Below, in pieces: positions 34,100 to 43,092 of a stretch of DNA of 64,000 bases (the stretch's first letter is position 1; every line of letters begins with the position of its first letter). The notes beneath the pieces are model-generated. The model searched no databases. It had not been told where the DNA came from and was given only the letters and a program-made list of their open reading frames with translations. The stretch comes from Aeromicrobium massiliense JC14. GTDB taxonomy: Bacteria; Actinomycetota; Actinomycetes; Propionibacteriales; Nocardioidaceae. Location: the NCBI RefSeq assembly GCF_000312105.1, contig NZ_HE978636.1, positions 1,225,652-1,289,651 on the forward strand, in the 5' to 3' direction. Made by a program: the position numbers and the translations under genes.

Positions 34100-35241
34100 G
34101 CGTGCTCCTCCTCGTTGTCCGGCACGTGCGCCGGGAGGACGAGGGTGAACGACGACCCCTCGTCCGGCTTGCTCCACACCTCGACGGACCCGCCGTTGCT
34201 GGCCGCGACGTGCTTGACGATGGACAGTCCCAGACCGGTGCCGCCCGTCGAGCGGTGCCGGGCCGGGTCGACGCGGTAGAACCGCTCGAAGATGCGGTCG
34301 AGCTCCTGCTCGGGGATGCCGATGCCGCGGTCGGTGACGGTGATGCGGATGTCGTCACCGTAGGCCTCGGCGGTCACCGACACCCGGGTGCCCGCCTCGG
34401 AGTAGGTGACGGCGTTCTCGACCAGGTTGCTGACGGCGGCGTGCACCTGGCTGCGGTCGCCCCGCAGGTACAGCCCCGGCTCGCAGGCGCGCACCAGCTC
34501 GATGCCCTTCGCCTCGGCGTCGGTCTGGCTGTGCTCGCACGCCTCGGCGACGAGGTCGGCGACGGACACGACGTCGGGCGTGTCGTTGAGGACGTCCGCC
34601 TGCAGCCGCGACAGGTCGATGATCTGCTGCACCAGACGGGTGAGCCGGCGGCCCTCGTCCTGCATACGCCCGGCGAAGCGGACGACCGCCTCGGGGTCGT
34701 CCTTGGCCTCGCCCACCGCCTCGGCGAGCAGCGAGATCGCGCCGATCGGCGTCTTGAGCTCGTGGCTGACGTTGGCGACGAAGTCGCGGCGGATCGTCTC
34801 GACCCGGTGCTCGTGGGTGCGGTCCTGCACGAGGACGAGCACGACCTGGCGGGTCAGTGGCGCGACACGGGCGTGGACGTGGACGGGCGCGCGGCCGCGG
34901 CGGTCCAGCGTCGTCTCGCCCTCGCGCACCTGGCCGTCGCGCCGCACCTGGCGCACCAGCTGCAGCAGCGACTCCGAGGTCAGCGCGTCCTCGCGGACCA
35001 GGCCGAGCGCGTACGCCGGTGCGGACGCCTGCACGACGACGTCGGAGTCGTCCAGCAGCACGGCCGAGGACGACAGCACGCTCAGCACGGCCTCGGCGCC
35101 CGGCGGGACGGGGCTCGCCGGCGCGGGGCCCGCGGGGACCTCCTGCAGCCGGCGCTCGCTCAGTCGCCAGACGTAGGTGATGGCGGCACCGACCAGCGCT
35201 CCCAGGAACGCGGTGATGACCAGCTCGGTGCTCAGCTCCAC
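34096..35241 (-). CDS. senX3: Phosphate-sensing histidine kinase SenX3/PhoR
   Basis: A 381-residue kinase: an N-terminal membrane segment (about 7-24), a PAS-like region, then FVANVSHELKTPIGA with phospho-acceptor H160, N-box NLVENAVTYS, G1 DRGIGIPEQEL and G2 GGTGLGLSIVKHVA. The GTG at 35241 follows TACCAT by 7 nt, so leaderless; it is preferred over a longer start. It phosphorylates RegX3 when phosphate is low, and PhoU restrains it. phoU is divergent. Confidence 0.93.
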   Translation of the reverse strand: MELSTELVITAFLGALVGAAITYVWRLSERRLQEVPAGPAPASPVPPGAEAVLSVLSSSAVLLDDSDVVVQASAPAYALGLVREDALTSESLLQLVRQVRRDGQVREGETTLDRRGRAPVHVHARVAPLTRQVVLVLVQDRTHEHRVETIRRDFVANVSHELKTPIGAISLLAEAVGEAKDDPEAVVRFAGRMQDEGRRLTRLVQQIIDLSRLQADVLNDTPDVVSVADLVAEACEHSQTDAEAKGIELVRACEPGLYLRGDRSQVHAAVSNLVENAVTYSEAGTRVSVTAEAYGDDIRITVTDRGIGIPEQELDRIFERFYRVDPARHRSTGGTGLGLSIVKHVAASNGGSVEVWSKPDEGSSFTLVLPAHVPDNEEEHA

Positions 35242-35304
35242 GGCACTGATGGTACGCACGCCGGACACCCGCCCGACGTCCGCGAGGGGGCCCTGACCTG
35301 GGAC

Positions 35305-35333
35305 GTTCCGGGCCTGTTCATGCCCCGTTCACG
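35305..35333. promoter_or_regulatory. PHO box: 11-nt-period GTTC direct repeats
   Basis: GTTCCGGGCCT, GTTCATGCCCC and GTTCACGGC start at 35305, 35316 and 35327, an exact 11-nt period; a further GTTCACC lies at 35348. This is the form of Streptomyces PhoP and mycobacterial RegX3 sites (GTTCACC repeats). It lies between the leaderless senX3 and phoU promoters (phoU -10 TAGCCT at 35364-35369). Confidence 0.7.
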
Positions 35334-35375
35334 GCAGGTCGCCGCCCGTTCACCGGCGCTGCCTAGCCTGCTCGC

Positions 35376-36017
35376 ATGCGTGACCAGTACTACGAGCAGC
35401 TCGACACTCTCGTCGACGAGCTCGTCTCCCTGACCAACGACGTGCGGCGCACCGTCGCCGACGCCACCTCCGCCCTGCTGGGCGCCGACACGGGCCTCGC
35501 CGAGCGGGTGATCGCCGGCGACAAGCACATCGACACCGAGACCGAGTCGATCGAGGAGCGCGCCCTGCTCCTGCTGGCCACGCAGCAGCCGGTCGCCACC
35601 GACCTGCGCCAGCTCGTGGCCACCCTGCGCATGGTCACCGACCTGCAGCGCATGGGCGCCCTCTCGGTGCACGTCGCCAAGGTGGCGCGCCGCCGGGCCC
35701 CCGACGTGGCGGTGCCCGAGAAGCTGCGCCCGACGATCATGTCGATGGCCTCGGTCGCCGACCAGATGGTCGACGCCGCCGCGCGCATCGTCGCCGACCG
35801 CGACGTCGAGGCCGCCGGCCGGCTCGAGGCCGAGGACGACGAGATGGACCGCCTACGCAAGCACATGTTCCGCGTGCTGCTGGACGACTCCTGGGAGCAC
35901 GGCGTCGAGCCGGCCATCGACCTGGCCCTGCTCGGGCGCTACTACGAGCGCATCGGCGACCACGCGGTCTCGATGGCCCGTCGCGTCGTCTACCTGGTCA
36001 CCGGCGAGCTCACCTGA
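35376..36017 (+). CDS. phoU: Phosphate signalling regulator PhoU
   Basis: A 213-residue all-helical protein with two PhoU three-helix repeats; metal-binding acidic motifs appear in the regions MGALSVHVAKVARRR and LLGRYYERIGDHAVSMARRVV. PhoU links the Pst transporter to the histidine kinase and represses the Pho response when phosphate is ample. The ATG lies 6 nt after TAGCCT, so leaderless. It is divergent from senX3, with a PHO box between. The length is normal. Confidence 0.94.
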   Translation: MRDQYYEQLDTLVDELVSLTNDVRRTVADATSALLGADTGLAERVIAGDKHIDTETESIEERALLLLATQQPVATDLRQLVATLRMVTDLQRMGALSVHVAKVARRRAPDVAVPEKLRPTIMSMASVADQMVDAAARIVADRDVEAAGRLEAEDDEMDRLRKHMFRVLLDDSWEHGVEPAIDLALLGRYYERIGDHAVSMARRVVYLVTGELT

Positions 36018-36031
36018 GCCTCGTCCCACCG

Positions 36032-36067
36032 CGACGGCCCCCGCAGCACGTGCTGCGGGGGCCGTCG
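36032..36067 (+). terminator. Terminator of phoU
   Basis: A perfect 18-bp palindromic stem (36032-36049 with 36050-36067), followed by TGCGTC and no U-tract. It lies 15 bp beyond the phoU stop. Confidence 0.75.
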
Positions 36068-36084
36068 TGCGTCACGATGCGGGC

Positions 36085-36615
36085 ATGATCCGCCTGCGTC
36101 CCGATCTCGGCGCCGCGCTCGAGCGCGCCCGCACGCTGGAGCCGCTCGACGAGGGCTGGTCGCTGGCCGACCCGCCCCCCGGCGCGGACGTGCTCGACCG
36201 CTGGACCGACGTGCCCGACGGGACGGACCTGGACGCCGCTGCCGCCGCGCTCCGTGACTGGGGCGTGCACCGCGGGGCCGGCCTCCGGGTGGCCGCCGAC
36301 GGCCCCGCGACGCTCGGCTCGGACGTGGTGCTCGGCATCGGACTGGGGCCGTTCTGGGCGCTGGCCCCGTGCCGGGTCGTGGACGTCTCCGGCCACGGGT
36401 TCACCTACGCCGCGCTGCCCGGGCACCCCGAGGCCGGGCTCGAGCGCTTCGAGTACGTCCGGGACGAGCACGGGACGCGGTTCCACCTGCGGGCGGTCAG
36501 CCGGCCGGCCTGGCGCACGACGCGGCTCGTGCCGGCCGCTGCGCGGCGCGTGCAGGCGGTGGTCACCGCGCGGTACGTGCAGGCCGGCGCCGACCTGGCT
36601 GCCGCGACCCTCTGA
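36085..36615 (+). CDS. DUF1990 family protein
   Basis: A 176-residue protein with the DUF1990 pattern: WGVHRGAGLRVAADGP, then SGHGFTYAALPGHPEAGLERF and FHLRAVSRPAW in the C-terminal half. The family is widespread in actinobacteria and plants and has no firmly known function. It is placed between the phoU terminator and its own terminator, so monocistronic. No signal peptide is visible. Confidence 0.85.
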   Translation: MIRLRPDLGAALERARTLEPLDEGWSLADPPPGADVLDRWTDVPDGTDLDAAAAALRDWGVHRGAGLRVAADGPATLGSDVVLGIGLGPFWALAPCRVVDVSGHGFTYAALPGHPEAGLERFEYVRDEHGTRFHLRAVSRPAWRTTRLVPAAARRVQAVVTARYVQAGADLAAATL

Positions 36616-36626
36616 CCGGGGAACGA

Positions 36627-36664
36627 CGAGGCCCCGGCAACCCCTCGGGGGTGCCGGGGCCTCG
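36627..36664. terminator. Bidirectional hairpin, DUF1990 / lipoprotein
   Basis: CGAGGCCCCGGCA pairs with TGCCGGGGCCTCG with an inner ACCCC/GGGGG helix. It lies between convergent genes and ends CTCGTGCGGC. Confidence 0.75.
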
Positions 36665-36674
36665 TGCGGCCGGG

Positions 36675-37328
36675 TCACTCGGGACGGGCGGTGGTCTCCT
36701 CGGAGTCCGCGTCCTCGGCGTTGCCGGTGGCGTCCCGGTCGGCGGGCTGGCGGCCGTCGGTCGACTGCAGCACCGACTCGTAGACGTCCTGGTCGCCACG
36801 GGCGACGGTCGGCGTGTCCACGACGACGGTCGTGCCGTCGGCGAAGCTGAAGGTGAGCTCGACGTAGCGTCCGGCGGCGATCGGCGAGACCGCGAAGAGC
36901 GTGCGGGCGTCGACGCCGAGGCGGACGAGCTGTCCCTTCGGGACGCGGACACGCGACGGTCCGGTGACCTCGACCTGCTCGCCGTCGACCTCGCCGGCGG
37001 TGATGCCGGTGAGGACGGCGTCGTCCTCGCCGTTGTTCACCAGCGAGACAGCCACGACACCGGCCTCGGCGGCCTCGCGCTCGGGCGCCTCGGTCTCCTG
37101 CTCCTCGCCCTCGGCCTCGGACACCTCGACCGGCTCCAACGAGCCCTCGTCGGCCACGACCAGCGTGTGCAGCGCCTCGACCTCGCCCTCGCGGTTGTCG
37201 GCGCCCACGGCGGCCTGGTACTGCTGGTTCACCGCCGTGTCGAACCCGGTGCCGCAGGCCGACAGGCCCAGCGCGGCGACGAGGGTCAGGGAGGCGGCCG
37301 CGGTGCGGCGGGTGCGGACGGAGCTCAC
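36675..37328 (-). CDS. Hypothetical lipoprotein
   Basis: A 217-residue protein with a lipoprotein signal peptide (RTRR, hydrophobic core, lipobox GLSAC with C25), then an extracellular domain and a long Glu-rich, Asp-rich end. A central region (VSLVNNGEDDAVLTGITAG) suggests a beta-sandwich of the kind binding metal or stabilising secreted partners, but no family is recognised. The GTG at 37328 is chosen for the signal peptide. It diverges from carD; a lipoprotein beside carD is seen in related genomes. Confidence 0.75.
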   Translation of the reverse strand: MSSVRTRRTAAASLTLVAALGLSACGTGFDTAVNQQYQAAVGADNREGEVEALHTLVVADEGSLEPVEVSEAEGEEQETEAPEREAAEAGVVAVSLVNNGEDDAVLTGITAGEVDGEQVEVTGPSRVRVPKGQLVRLGVDARTLFAVSPIAAGRYVELTFSFADGTTVVVDTPTVARGDQDVYESVLQSTDGRQPADRDATGNAEDADSEETTARPE

Positions 37329-37450
37329 GTGGTTCCTGCTTCCGGACGAGGGACGACAGCACCGCGATCCTACCCAAGGGCCGCCGGTGGCACCGATCAG
37401 GTCCTGTGTCCCCCGTCTCACCAGTCGGAAGGGCCGTCGGTCGTCGATGG

Positions 37451-37456
37451 TAGGAT
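37451..37456 (+). promoter_or_regulatory. carD promoter -10 element
   Basis: TAGGAT would start a short leader of about 20 nt with AGAGAGG before the carD ATG at 37484. Unlike most neighbours, carD has a leader with a ribosome site. Confidence 0.5.
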
Positions 37457-37483
37457 GGGTCCCCAGAGAGAGGTGCTCATTAC

Positions 37484-37984
37484 ATGACCTTCCGAGTCGG
37501 CGAGACCGTTGTGTACCCCAACCACGGCGCGGCCCTGATCGAAGACATCGAGACGCGCGTCATCAAGGGCCAGGAGCGCGAGTACCTCGTGCTCCGGATC
37601 CAGTCCCAGAACGACCTCATCGTCCGCGTGCCGGCGGACAACGTCGATCTCGTGGGCGTCCGTGACGTCGTCGACGAGCAGGGCCTGGAGCGCGTGTTCA
37701 ACGTGCTGCGCGCCGAGCACGTCGAGGAGCCCACGAACTGGTCGCGACGCTACAAGGCCAACGTCGAGAAGCTGCACAGCGGCGACGTGCTCAAGGTGGC
37801 GGAGGTCGTGCGCGACCTCTGGCGCCGTGACCACGAGCGCGGGCTGTCGGCCGGCGAGAAGCGCATGCTCAGCAAGGCGCGCCAGATCCTGGTGTCCGAG
37901 CTCGCGCTGGCCGAGCGGACCAACGAGGACAAGGCGGAGATCCGCCTGGACGAGGTGCTCGCGTCGGCCACGCCGGCTGCCTGA
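37484..37984 (+). CDS. carD: RNA-polymerase-binding transcription factor CarD
   Basis: A 166-residue protein: an N-terminal RNAP-interacting Tudor-like domain ([20 protein letters not shown]) and a helical C-terminal DNA-binding domain with [16 protein letters not shown]; the conserved Trp of that segment wedges into the promoter bubble in Mycobacterium. CarD stabilises open complexes, especially at rRNA promoters. It is in its conserved place before ispF/cysS/rlmB. Highly typical. Confidence 0.96.
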   Translation: MTFRVGETVVYPNHGAALIEDIETRVIKGQEREYLVLRIQSQNDLIVRVPADNVDLVGVRDVVDEQGLERVFNVLRAEHVEEPTNWSRRYKANVEKLHSGDVLKVAEVVRDLWRRDHERGLSAGEKRMLSKARQILVSELALAERTNEDKAEIRLDEVLASATPAA

Positions 37985-37992
37985 ACCTCGCA

Positions 37993-38033
37993 CGCACGAA
38001 GGGCCGCTCCCGCCGGGAGCGGCCCTTCGTGCG
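37993..38033. terminator. Bidirectional terminator, carD / ispF
   Basis: A perfect 19-bp stem (37993-38011 with 38015-38033), 3-nt loop, with the CTTCGTGCGTC tail shared with the hairpin at 3288-3331. It lies between convergent genes. Confidence 0.8.
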
Positions 38034-38034
38034 T

Positions 38035-38508
38035 CTAGCGGCCGAGCAGCAGGGCCGAGGCGATCGCGGCGACGCCCTCGCCGCGGCCGGTGAGCCCGAG
38101 TCCGTCGGTCGTGGTGCCGCTGACGCTCACCGGGGCGCCGACCGCCTCGGACAGCACGCGCTGGGCCTCGTCGCGCCGCGTGCCGACGCGCGGGCGGTTG
38201 CCGATCACCTGCACCGTCGCGTTGGCGACCTCGAACCCGGCCTCGCGCACCAGCCGGGCGGCCTCGGTCAGGAACGTCGTGCCGGACGCGCCGGCGAAGC
38301 GCGGGTCGGCGGTGCCGAAGCGTGACCCGATGTCGCCGAGCCCGGCGGCGGACAGCAGCGCGTCCACCAGGGCGTGGGCGGCGCAGTCGCCGTCGCTGTG
38401 GCCCTCGAGGCCGAGCGGCTCGTCCTCCCACAGCAGGCCCGCGACCCACAGCGGGCGGTCGGGGACGAGGCGGTGGACGTCGGTGCCGAGGCCGGTGCGG
38501 GGGATCAC
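38035..38508 (-). CDS. ispF: 2-C-methyl-D-erythritol 2,4-cyclodiphosphate synthase
   Basis: A 157-residue MEP-pathway enzyme: metal ligands D10, H12 (GLGTDVHRL) and H45, [24 protein letters not shown] and [14 protein letters not shown] at the end. It makes MECPP for isoprenoid synthesis. The GTG at 38508 gives the normal family length; a GTG at 38526 is possible. In many actinobacteria ispD stands between carD and ispF or is fused to ispF; here it is absent and ispF is on the opposite strand to carD and cysS. Confidence 0.94.
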   Translation of the reverse strand: MIPRTGLGTDVHRLVPDRPLWVAGLLWEDEPLGLEGHSDGDCAAHALVDALLSAAGLGDIGSRFGTADPRFAGASGTTFLTEAARLVREAGFEVANATVQVIGNRPRVGTRRDEAQRVLSEAVGAPVSVSGTTTDGLGLTGRGEGVAAIASALLLGR

Positions 38509-38530
38509 GGCACGATCATGCCGCACCCGC

Positions 38531-39772
38531 TCACCAGCGGGCGGTGTCCTTCGGCAGGGCCTTGTTCGCCGGGCGCATCACGTAGGTGATGCCGCCCGAG
38601 CCGCGCAGCCACGCGCGCTCGAACTGGGCCCGCTGGTAGACCCGGCGCACCTGCTGGGCGGTGCTGGACGAGCCGGCCGGGTCGTTGGCGATGACGCGAC
38701 CGTCGCGGGTGAACCCGCGGATCACCATGAGGTGACCGGCCGTGGACGAGATGGGCGCACCGGTCAGGCCGCCCTTGCCGAACGCCACCGAGACGACGAC
38801 GGGGATGCCGGCCTGGACGAACCGCTCGGCGTCGCGCAGGTCGTACAGCCGGGTGACGAAGGCGTCGAGCCCGAACAGCCCGGCGTAGGCGGTGTTGAAC
38901 GGCCAGTTGCCGGTGCCGCCGTAGCGTCGGTCGATCGTGTAGCGGGCCGCGTGGTCGACGAAGCCCTCCTTCTCGCCCGTCCAGGCGTAGCCGGCGGCCG
39001 TCGGGCCGCGGCCCCAGTAGCGCAGCACCATCGAGACGGACGTCGGCGAGCACCAGGCCTCGCCACCGGCGCCGTAGCGCCCGCCGTGGTGACCGCGGTG
39101 GATCATCTGCGAGGCGTACGGGACGTTCAGCTCGACCGTGCGGGTCATCGTCGTGGGCGACGTCGAGCGGCTGCGGGTCGTGTACCCGGCGGCGGCGCCG
39201 CTGACCGACGTGACGGACGGGGTCGCGCTGCTGCCGGACCTCCGCACGAGCATCACGCGCACCTGCCACTGGCGGAAGCGGTGGCTGCCCCGGGCGACCA
39301 CGGTGTCGGTGTTGACCTGGGCCAGGTCGTCGGCCTGGGCCGACAGCGACGTGCGGCGCAGAACGTCCGTGCCGCTGGCCCAGTCGGCGACCGTGTCCCA
39401 CGACCCGACCTTGCGGCCGTCGCGCACACGCACCTGCACCCGCACCCACGTGCCCTTGGGCGTGGTGGCGTTCCAGGACGGGACGAGCGAGCGCGCGTCG
39501 AAGCCGGTCGAGGCCCACGGCGACGTCCAGCTGCCGTAGCGGTAGCGGACGCCCGACCGGGTCAGCACCTTCTTCGGCGAGCGGAGCGTCACGGTGCCGC
39601 CGGCGACACGGACGCCGCTGAGGCTCCCCTTGCGCAGCTCGGCGGACGACGAGTACTGGGTGAACCGCGCCTTCTGGGCGTCGGCGGCCTGCGCGGGCGG
39701 CGCCACGAGGGTGGCGGCGAGCAGGCCGAGGGCCGGGACGAGGGCGGACGCGAGACGCCGGGGAAGAGGCAT
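38531..39772 (-). CDS. Secreted C39-like cysteine peptidase
   Basis: A 413-residue exported protein: signal peptide about 1-30 ending PPAQAA, a variable beta-rich region, then a peptidase_C39_2 domain with C241 ([10 protein letters not shown]), H347 ([10 protein letters not shown]) and D364 (VIANDPAG) as catalytic triad. It is likely an extracellular papain-fold peptidase or amidase. It starts MPLPRR at 39772; an earlier ATG adds six residues. It is inserted between ispF and cysS. The substrate is unknown. Confidence 0.85.
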   Translation of the reverse strand: MPLPRRLASALVPALGLLAATLVAPPAQAADAQKARFTQYSSSAELRKGSLSGVRVAGGTVTLRSPKKVLTRSGVRYRYGSWTSPWASTGFDARSLVPSWNATTPKGTWVRVQVRVRDGRKVGSWDTVADWASGTDVLRRTSLSAQADDLAQVNTDTVVARGSHRFRQWQVRVMLVRRSGSSATPSVTSVSGAAAGYTTRSRSTSPTTMTRTVELNVPYASQMIHRGHHGGRYGAGGEAWCSPTSVSMVLRYWGRGPTAAGYAWTGEKEGFVDHAARYTIDRRYGGTGNWPFNTAYAGLFGLDAFVTRLYDLRDAERFVQAGIPVVVSVAFGKGGLTGAPISSTAGHLMVIRGFTRDGRVIANDPAGSSSTAQQVRRVYQRAQFERAWLRGSGGITYVMRPANKALPKDTARW

Positions 39773-39864
39773 GGCCGCAGGATAGGTCACGAAGATGGCC
39801 GACGGGACGCCTTCGCCGCCGCGCGATGGTCGGCGCCGTGCTCCGCGGCGGATACCCTTGGCTG

Positions 39865-39948
39865 GTGAACGAGCGGAGCGAGCGAATCATCAGCGCGGTC
39901 GCGGGCGAGCGTCCGTGCCGCGCTCTTCCCACGGAGGCACGCCCGTGA
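39865..39948 (+). CDS. Putative leaderless upstream ORF of cysS (one Cys codon)
   Basis: A 27-codon ORF with GTG 6 nt after TACCCT (39853-39858) and a TGA stop that overlaps the cysS GTG (GTGA, 39945-39948). It contains Cys at codon 18 in ERPCRAL. Leaderless position and stop-start overlap suggest a translated leader coupled to cysS, possibly sensing charged tRNA-Cys. One Cys codon is weak evidence for specificity, and the ORF could be fortuitous in high-GC DNA. Confidence 0.45.
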   Translation: MNERSERIISAVAGERPCRALPTEARP

Positions 39949-41357
39949 CGCTGCACCTCTACGACACCGCGACCAGGTCGCTGACCGAGCTCGTCCCGGT
40001 CACCCCCGGGCACGTGGGGATCTACCACTGCGGCCTCACCGTGCAGGGTCCGCCGCACATCGGGCACATCCGCAAGGAGGTCGTCTTCGACGTCCTGCGC
40101 CGCTGGCTCGTGCGGGCCGGCTACGACGTGACCATCGTCGCGAACGTCACCGACGTCGACGACAAGATCCTGGCCAAGGGCGAGGAGCAGGGCCGGCCCT
40201 GGTTCGCCGTGGCCTACGAGAACGAGCGCCGGCTGCACGACGCGTACGCCGTGCTCGGCTGCGAGCCGCCGACGTACGAGCCGCGTGCCACCGGCCACGT
40301 GCCCGAGATGGTCGAGATGATCGCCGACCTCATCGAGCGCGGCCACGCCTACCCGGCCACCGACGACTCCGGCGACGTGTACTTCGACGTCCGCTCGTGG
40401 CCCGCGTACGGCGAGCTGAGCAACCAGAGGCTCGACGACATGCAGGCCGCCGAGGACGCCCCGCCGTCCGGCAAGCGCGACCCGCGCGACTTCGCGCTGT
40501 GGAAGGGCCACAAGCCCGGCGAGCCCGAGACCGCGTCCTGGCCGACCCCTTGGGGTCGCGGACGCCCGGGCTGGCACCTGGAGTGCTCGGCCATGGCGGC
40601 CAAGTACCTGGGCCACGAGTTCGACATCCACGGCGGCGGCCTGGACCTGCGCTTCCCGCACCACGAGAACGAGCTGGCCCAGTCGCGGGCGGCCGGGCAG
40701 AAGTTCGCCCGCGTCTGGATGCACAACGCGATGCTCAACCTCGGCGGCTCGAAGATGGCCAAGAGCGTGGGCAACACGATGATGGTGAGCGAGGTCGTCA
40801 AGCGCGTCCGCGCCGTCGAGCTGCGCTACTACCTCGTCGCCGCGCACTACCGCTCGATCATCGAGTACAGCGAGGAGGCCCTGCTCGAGGCCGCGACCGC
40901 CTACCAGCGGCTCGAGGGCTTCGTGCAGCGCGCCAGCGAGGTGACCGGCGGGGTCGAGCCCGGTGACGTCACCGCCGCGTTCGCCACCGCGATGGACGAC
41001 GACCTGGCCGTCCCGGCCGCGCTGGCCGCGATCCAGGCGTCGGTCGCCGACGGGCAGAAGCTGCTCGCCGACGGCGACTCCGCCGCGCTCCGCGAGACGC
41101 TCGCGAGCGTCCGGGCCATGCTGGACGTGCTGGGCGTCGACCCGCTGTCGCCGCAGTGGGCCACCTCCGGGACGTCCGCCGCCTACGAGCAGGCGCTCGA
41201 CGTGCTCGTCAAGGCGCTGCTGGAGCAGCGCACCCAGGCCCGGTCCGCCAAGGACTGGGCGACCGCCGACCTCGTCCGTGACCAGCTCGCCGCCGCCGGC
41301 GTCGAGGTGGAGGACACCCCGCAAGGACCGCGATGGTCCGTGAAGGAGAACCGCTGA
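39945..41357 (+). CDS. cysS: Cysteinyl-tRNA synthetase
   Basis: A 470-residue class I synthetase: zinc C29 (YHCGLTVQG), HIGH at [17 protein letters not shown] and HHENELAQS (other zinc ligands), and KMAKSVGN as the KMSKS loop, with Ala for Ser. GTG 39945 has GGAGG 7 nt upstream. It charges tRNA-Cys with cysteine. It overlaps rlmB (TGATG). MshC, the paralogous mycothiol ligase, is excluded by the full-length anticodon-binding C-terminus and the rlmB neighbour. Confidence 0.95.
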   Translation: MTLHLYDTATRSLTELVPVTPGHVGIYHCGLTVQGPPHIGHIRKEVVFDVLRRWLVRAGYDVTIVANVTDVDDKILAKGEEQGRPWFAVAYENERRLHDAYAVLGCEPPTYEPRATGHVPEMVEMIADLIERGHAYPATDDSGDVYFDVRSWPAYGELSNQRLDDMQAAEDAPPSGKRDPRDFALWKGHKPGEPETASWPTPWGRGRPGWHLECSAMAAKYLGHEFDIHGGGLDLRFPHHENELAQSRAAGQKFARVWMHNAMLNLGGSKMAKSVGNTMMVSEVVKRVRAVELRYYLVAAHYRSIIEYSEEALLEAATAYQRLEGFVQRASEVTGGVEPGDVTAAFATAMDDDLAVPAALAAIQASVADGQKLLADGDSAALRETLASVRAMLDVLGVDPLSPQWATSGTSAAYEQALDVLVKALLEQRTQARSAKDWATADLVRDQLAAAGVEVEDTPQGPRWSVKENR

Positions 41358-42295
41358 TGGCCGGCAACAGCCAGCGCCGCGGAGCGATCCGCAAGGGCAG
41401 CAAGAACACCGCAGGCTCGGGCGGACGCGTCCGCCGCGGCCTCGAGGGCAAGGGCCCGACGCCCCGCGCCGAGGAGCGCCCGAACCACAAGGCCTACAAG
41501 ATGGCCCGCGCCGCCGACAAGCGCGAGCAGGCCAAGCCCAAGAAGCGTCGGGTCAACGACGCCGAGTGGGTCGCCGGACGCAACTCGGTCGTCGAGCTGC
41601 TGCGCGCGACCGTCCCGGTGGCCGGCCTGTACGTCGCCGAGGGCACCGACCGCGACGAGCGCATGCGCGAGATCTTCTCGCTGGCCTCCGAGCAGCACGT
41701 CTCGCTCATGGAGATCGGCCGGATCGAGATGGACCGGCTGACCGGCGGCGCCGTGCACCAGGGCATCGCGGCCAAGATCAACGCCTACGAGTACGCCGAC
41801 CCCGACGACCTCGTCGACCTGGCGACCGAGGCCGGTGAGGTGCCGCTCATCGTCGTGCTCGACGGCATCACCGACCCGCGCAACCTGGGCGCCATCGTGC
41901 GCTCGGCGTCGGGCTTCGGCGCCCACGGCGTCGTCATCCCCGAGCGTCGCTCGGCGCAGATGACCGCCTCGGCCTGGAAGACGTCCGCCGGTGCGGCCGT
42001 CCGCGTGCCGGTGGCCAAGGCCACGAACCTGACCCGGCAGCTGAAGAGCTTCCAGGAGGCCGGCTGCATGGTCATCGGCCTGGCCGCCGACGGCGACGTC
42101 GAGCTGCCCGCCTGCGAGCTGCTCGACGGCCCGCTGGTCGTCGTCATCGGCAGCGAGGGCAAGGGGCTGTCGCGCCTGGTCGCCGAGACCTGCGACCAGA
42201 TCGTGTCGATCCCGATGAGCTCGTCGCTGGAGTCGCTCAACGCCGGCGTCGCCGCGGGTGTCGCGCTCTACGGCATCGCCCAGGCCCGCCGCTAG
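41357..42295 (+). CDS. rlmB: 23S rRNA (guanosine-2'-O-)-methyltransferase, SPOUT family
   Basis: A 312-residue protein: a basic, Lys/Arg-rich N-terminal extension of about 70 residues, a substrate-binding domain (GRNSVVELLRATVPV) and a SPOUT domain with DGITDPRNLGAIVRSA, GSEGKGLS and IPMSSSLESLNAGVAAGVALY. It 2'-O-methylates 23S rRNA; the exact guanosine is assumed from RlmB. The ATG overlaps the cysS stop, the conserved actinobacterial cysS-rlmB pairing. Confidence 0.93.
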   Translation: MAGNSQRRGAIRKGSKNTAGSGGRVRRGLEGKGPTPRAEERPNHKAYKMARAADKREQAKPKKRRVNDAEWVAGRNSVVELLRATVPVAGLYVAEGTDRDERMREIFSLASEQHVSLMEIGRIEMDRLTGGAVHQGIAAKINAYEYADPDDLVDLATEAGEVPLIVVLDGITDPRNLGAIVRSASGFGAHGVVIPERRSAQMTASAWKTSAGAAVRVPVAKATNLTRQLKSFQEAGCMVIGLAADGDVELPACELLDGPLVVVIGSEGKGLSRLVAETCDQIVSIPMSSSLESLNAGVAAGVALYGIAQARR

Positions 42296-42311
42296 CCCTC
42301 ACCACCCCGCG

Positions 42312-42389
42312 GCTCCGCCGCGATTCGTGAAGAAAAGGACCGCTCTCGGCGTGAGAGCGGTCCTCTTCTTCACACATCTCGGGGGAGCG
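42312..42389. repeat. Long GTGAAG hairpin (copy 2)
   Basis: 42327-42347 pairs with 42353-42373 (21 bp, one mismatch), 5-nt loop; the outer part GCTCC...CGCGA pairs loosely with TCTCGGGGGAGC. It lies between convergent rlmB and the flavin reductase gene. It shares GTGAAGA / TCTTCACACATC with the copy at 29247-29315. Confidence 0.75.
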
Positions 42390-42406
42390 GGGCTCGGGTG
42401 AGGGCG

Positions 42407-42895
42407 TCAGAAGAGCTGGACGGTGCCGAAGCCGCGCTGCCAGTAGGCCAGGGGTGCGCCGCCCAGCACCTCGGCCTCGAGCACGTCGGCCAGGACGATC
42501 GAGTGGTCGCCGGCCGGGATGATCGTCTGCACGTCGGCCAGCGCCCACGCGTGGATGCCCTCCAGGCGGGGCGCGCCGGCGTCCGTCCACGGCACGTCGG
42601 CGAACCGGTCGTGGACGTCCTTGGAGAAGCGCAGCGCGAGCTGGTCCTGGTGCGCGGCCAGCAGGTTCACGCCCAGCTGGCCGCCCTGGCGCAGGCGCGC
42701 GAGCAGGGACGACGTGCGGCTCAACGTGACCGCGACGAGCGGCGGGTCGGTCGAGGCGCGCTGGACGTTGCGCACCGTGGTGCCGTGCGGACGTCCGCCC
42801 GCGCCGGTGGTGACGATCGCCACGCCGGCGGGCACCGTCCCGGCCAGCGCGTCGACCGCCCGGCGGAGGGCGGCGGGCGTGGATGCGGCCGTCAC
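42407..42895 (-). CDS. Flavin reductase-like FMN-binding protein
   Basis: A 162-residue split-barrel protein: VPAGVAIVTTGAGGRPHGTTVRNVQRASTDPP (FMN-site signature, here described by its TV and DPPLV parts), then GVNLLAAHQDQLALRFS and GDHSIVLADVLEAE with the conserved DH. These enzymes reduce flavin with NAD(P)H, often for a two-component monooxygenase; none is nearby. GTG at 42895 is chosen from family start position. It ends in YWQRGFGTVQLF. Confidence 0.85.
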   Translation of the reverse strand: MTAASTPAALRRAVDALAGTVPAGVAIVTTGAGGRPHGTTVRNVQRASTDPPLVAVTLSRTSSLLARLRQGGQLGVNLLAAHQDQLALRFSKDVHDRFADVPWTDAGAPRLEGIHAWALADVQTIIPAGDHSIVLADVLEAEVLGGAPLAYWQRGFGTVQLF

Positions 42896-43092
42896 GGCCG
42901 GGATTCCGGGCGGGAGCGCGAGGTCATGCTGCCATCGTCGACATGCGCCACGGATCTGAGACGCCGATCTCGCTCTGCGAGACACGTTCGGGGTTCGGTG
43001 GAAGTCGAACGTACGGTCTTGCGAGTTCGATCCCGCGGCCCGACCGGCCGCGCTTCCCCCGGCGGCCACGAGCCGCGCACGAAAGGAACGTC

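Noticed and set aside
43021..43036. GCGAGTTCGATCCCGC, resembling a tRNA T-arm
   Set aside because: No acceptor, D or anticodon arm can be formed around it; taken as chance or a remnant at most.
42960..43092. A SAM riboswitch before metQ
   Set aside because: A small TCTCG/CGAGA hairpin is present, but none of the conserved SAM-I, SAM-II or SAM-IV core sequences can be found.
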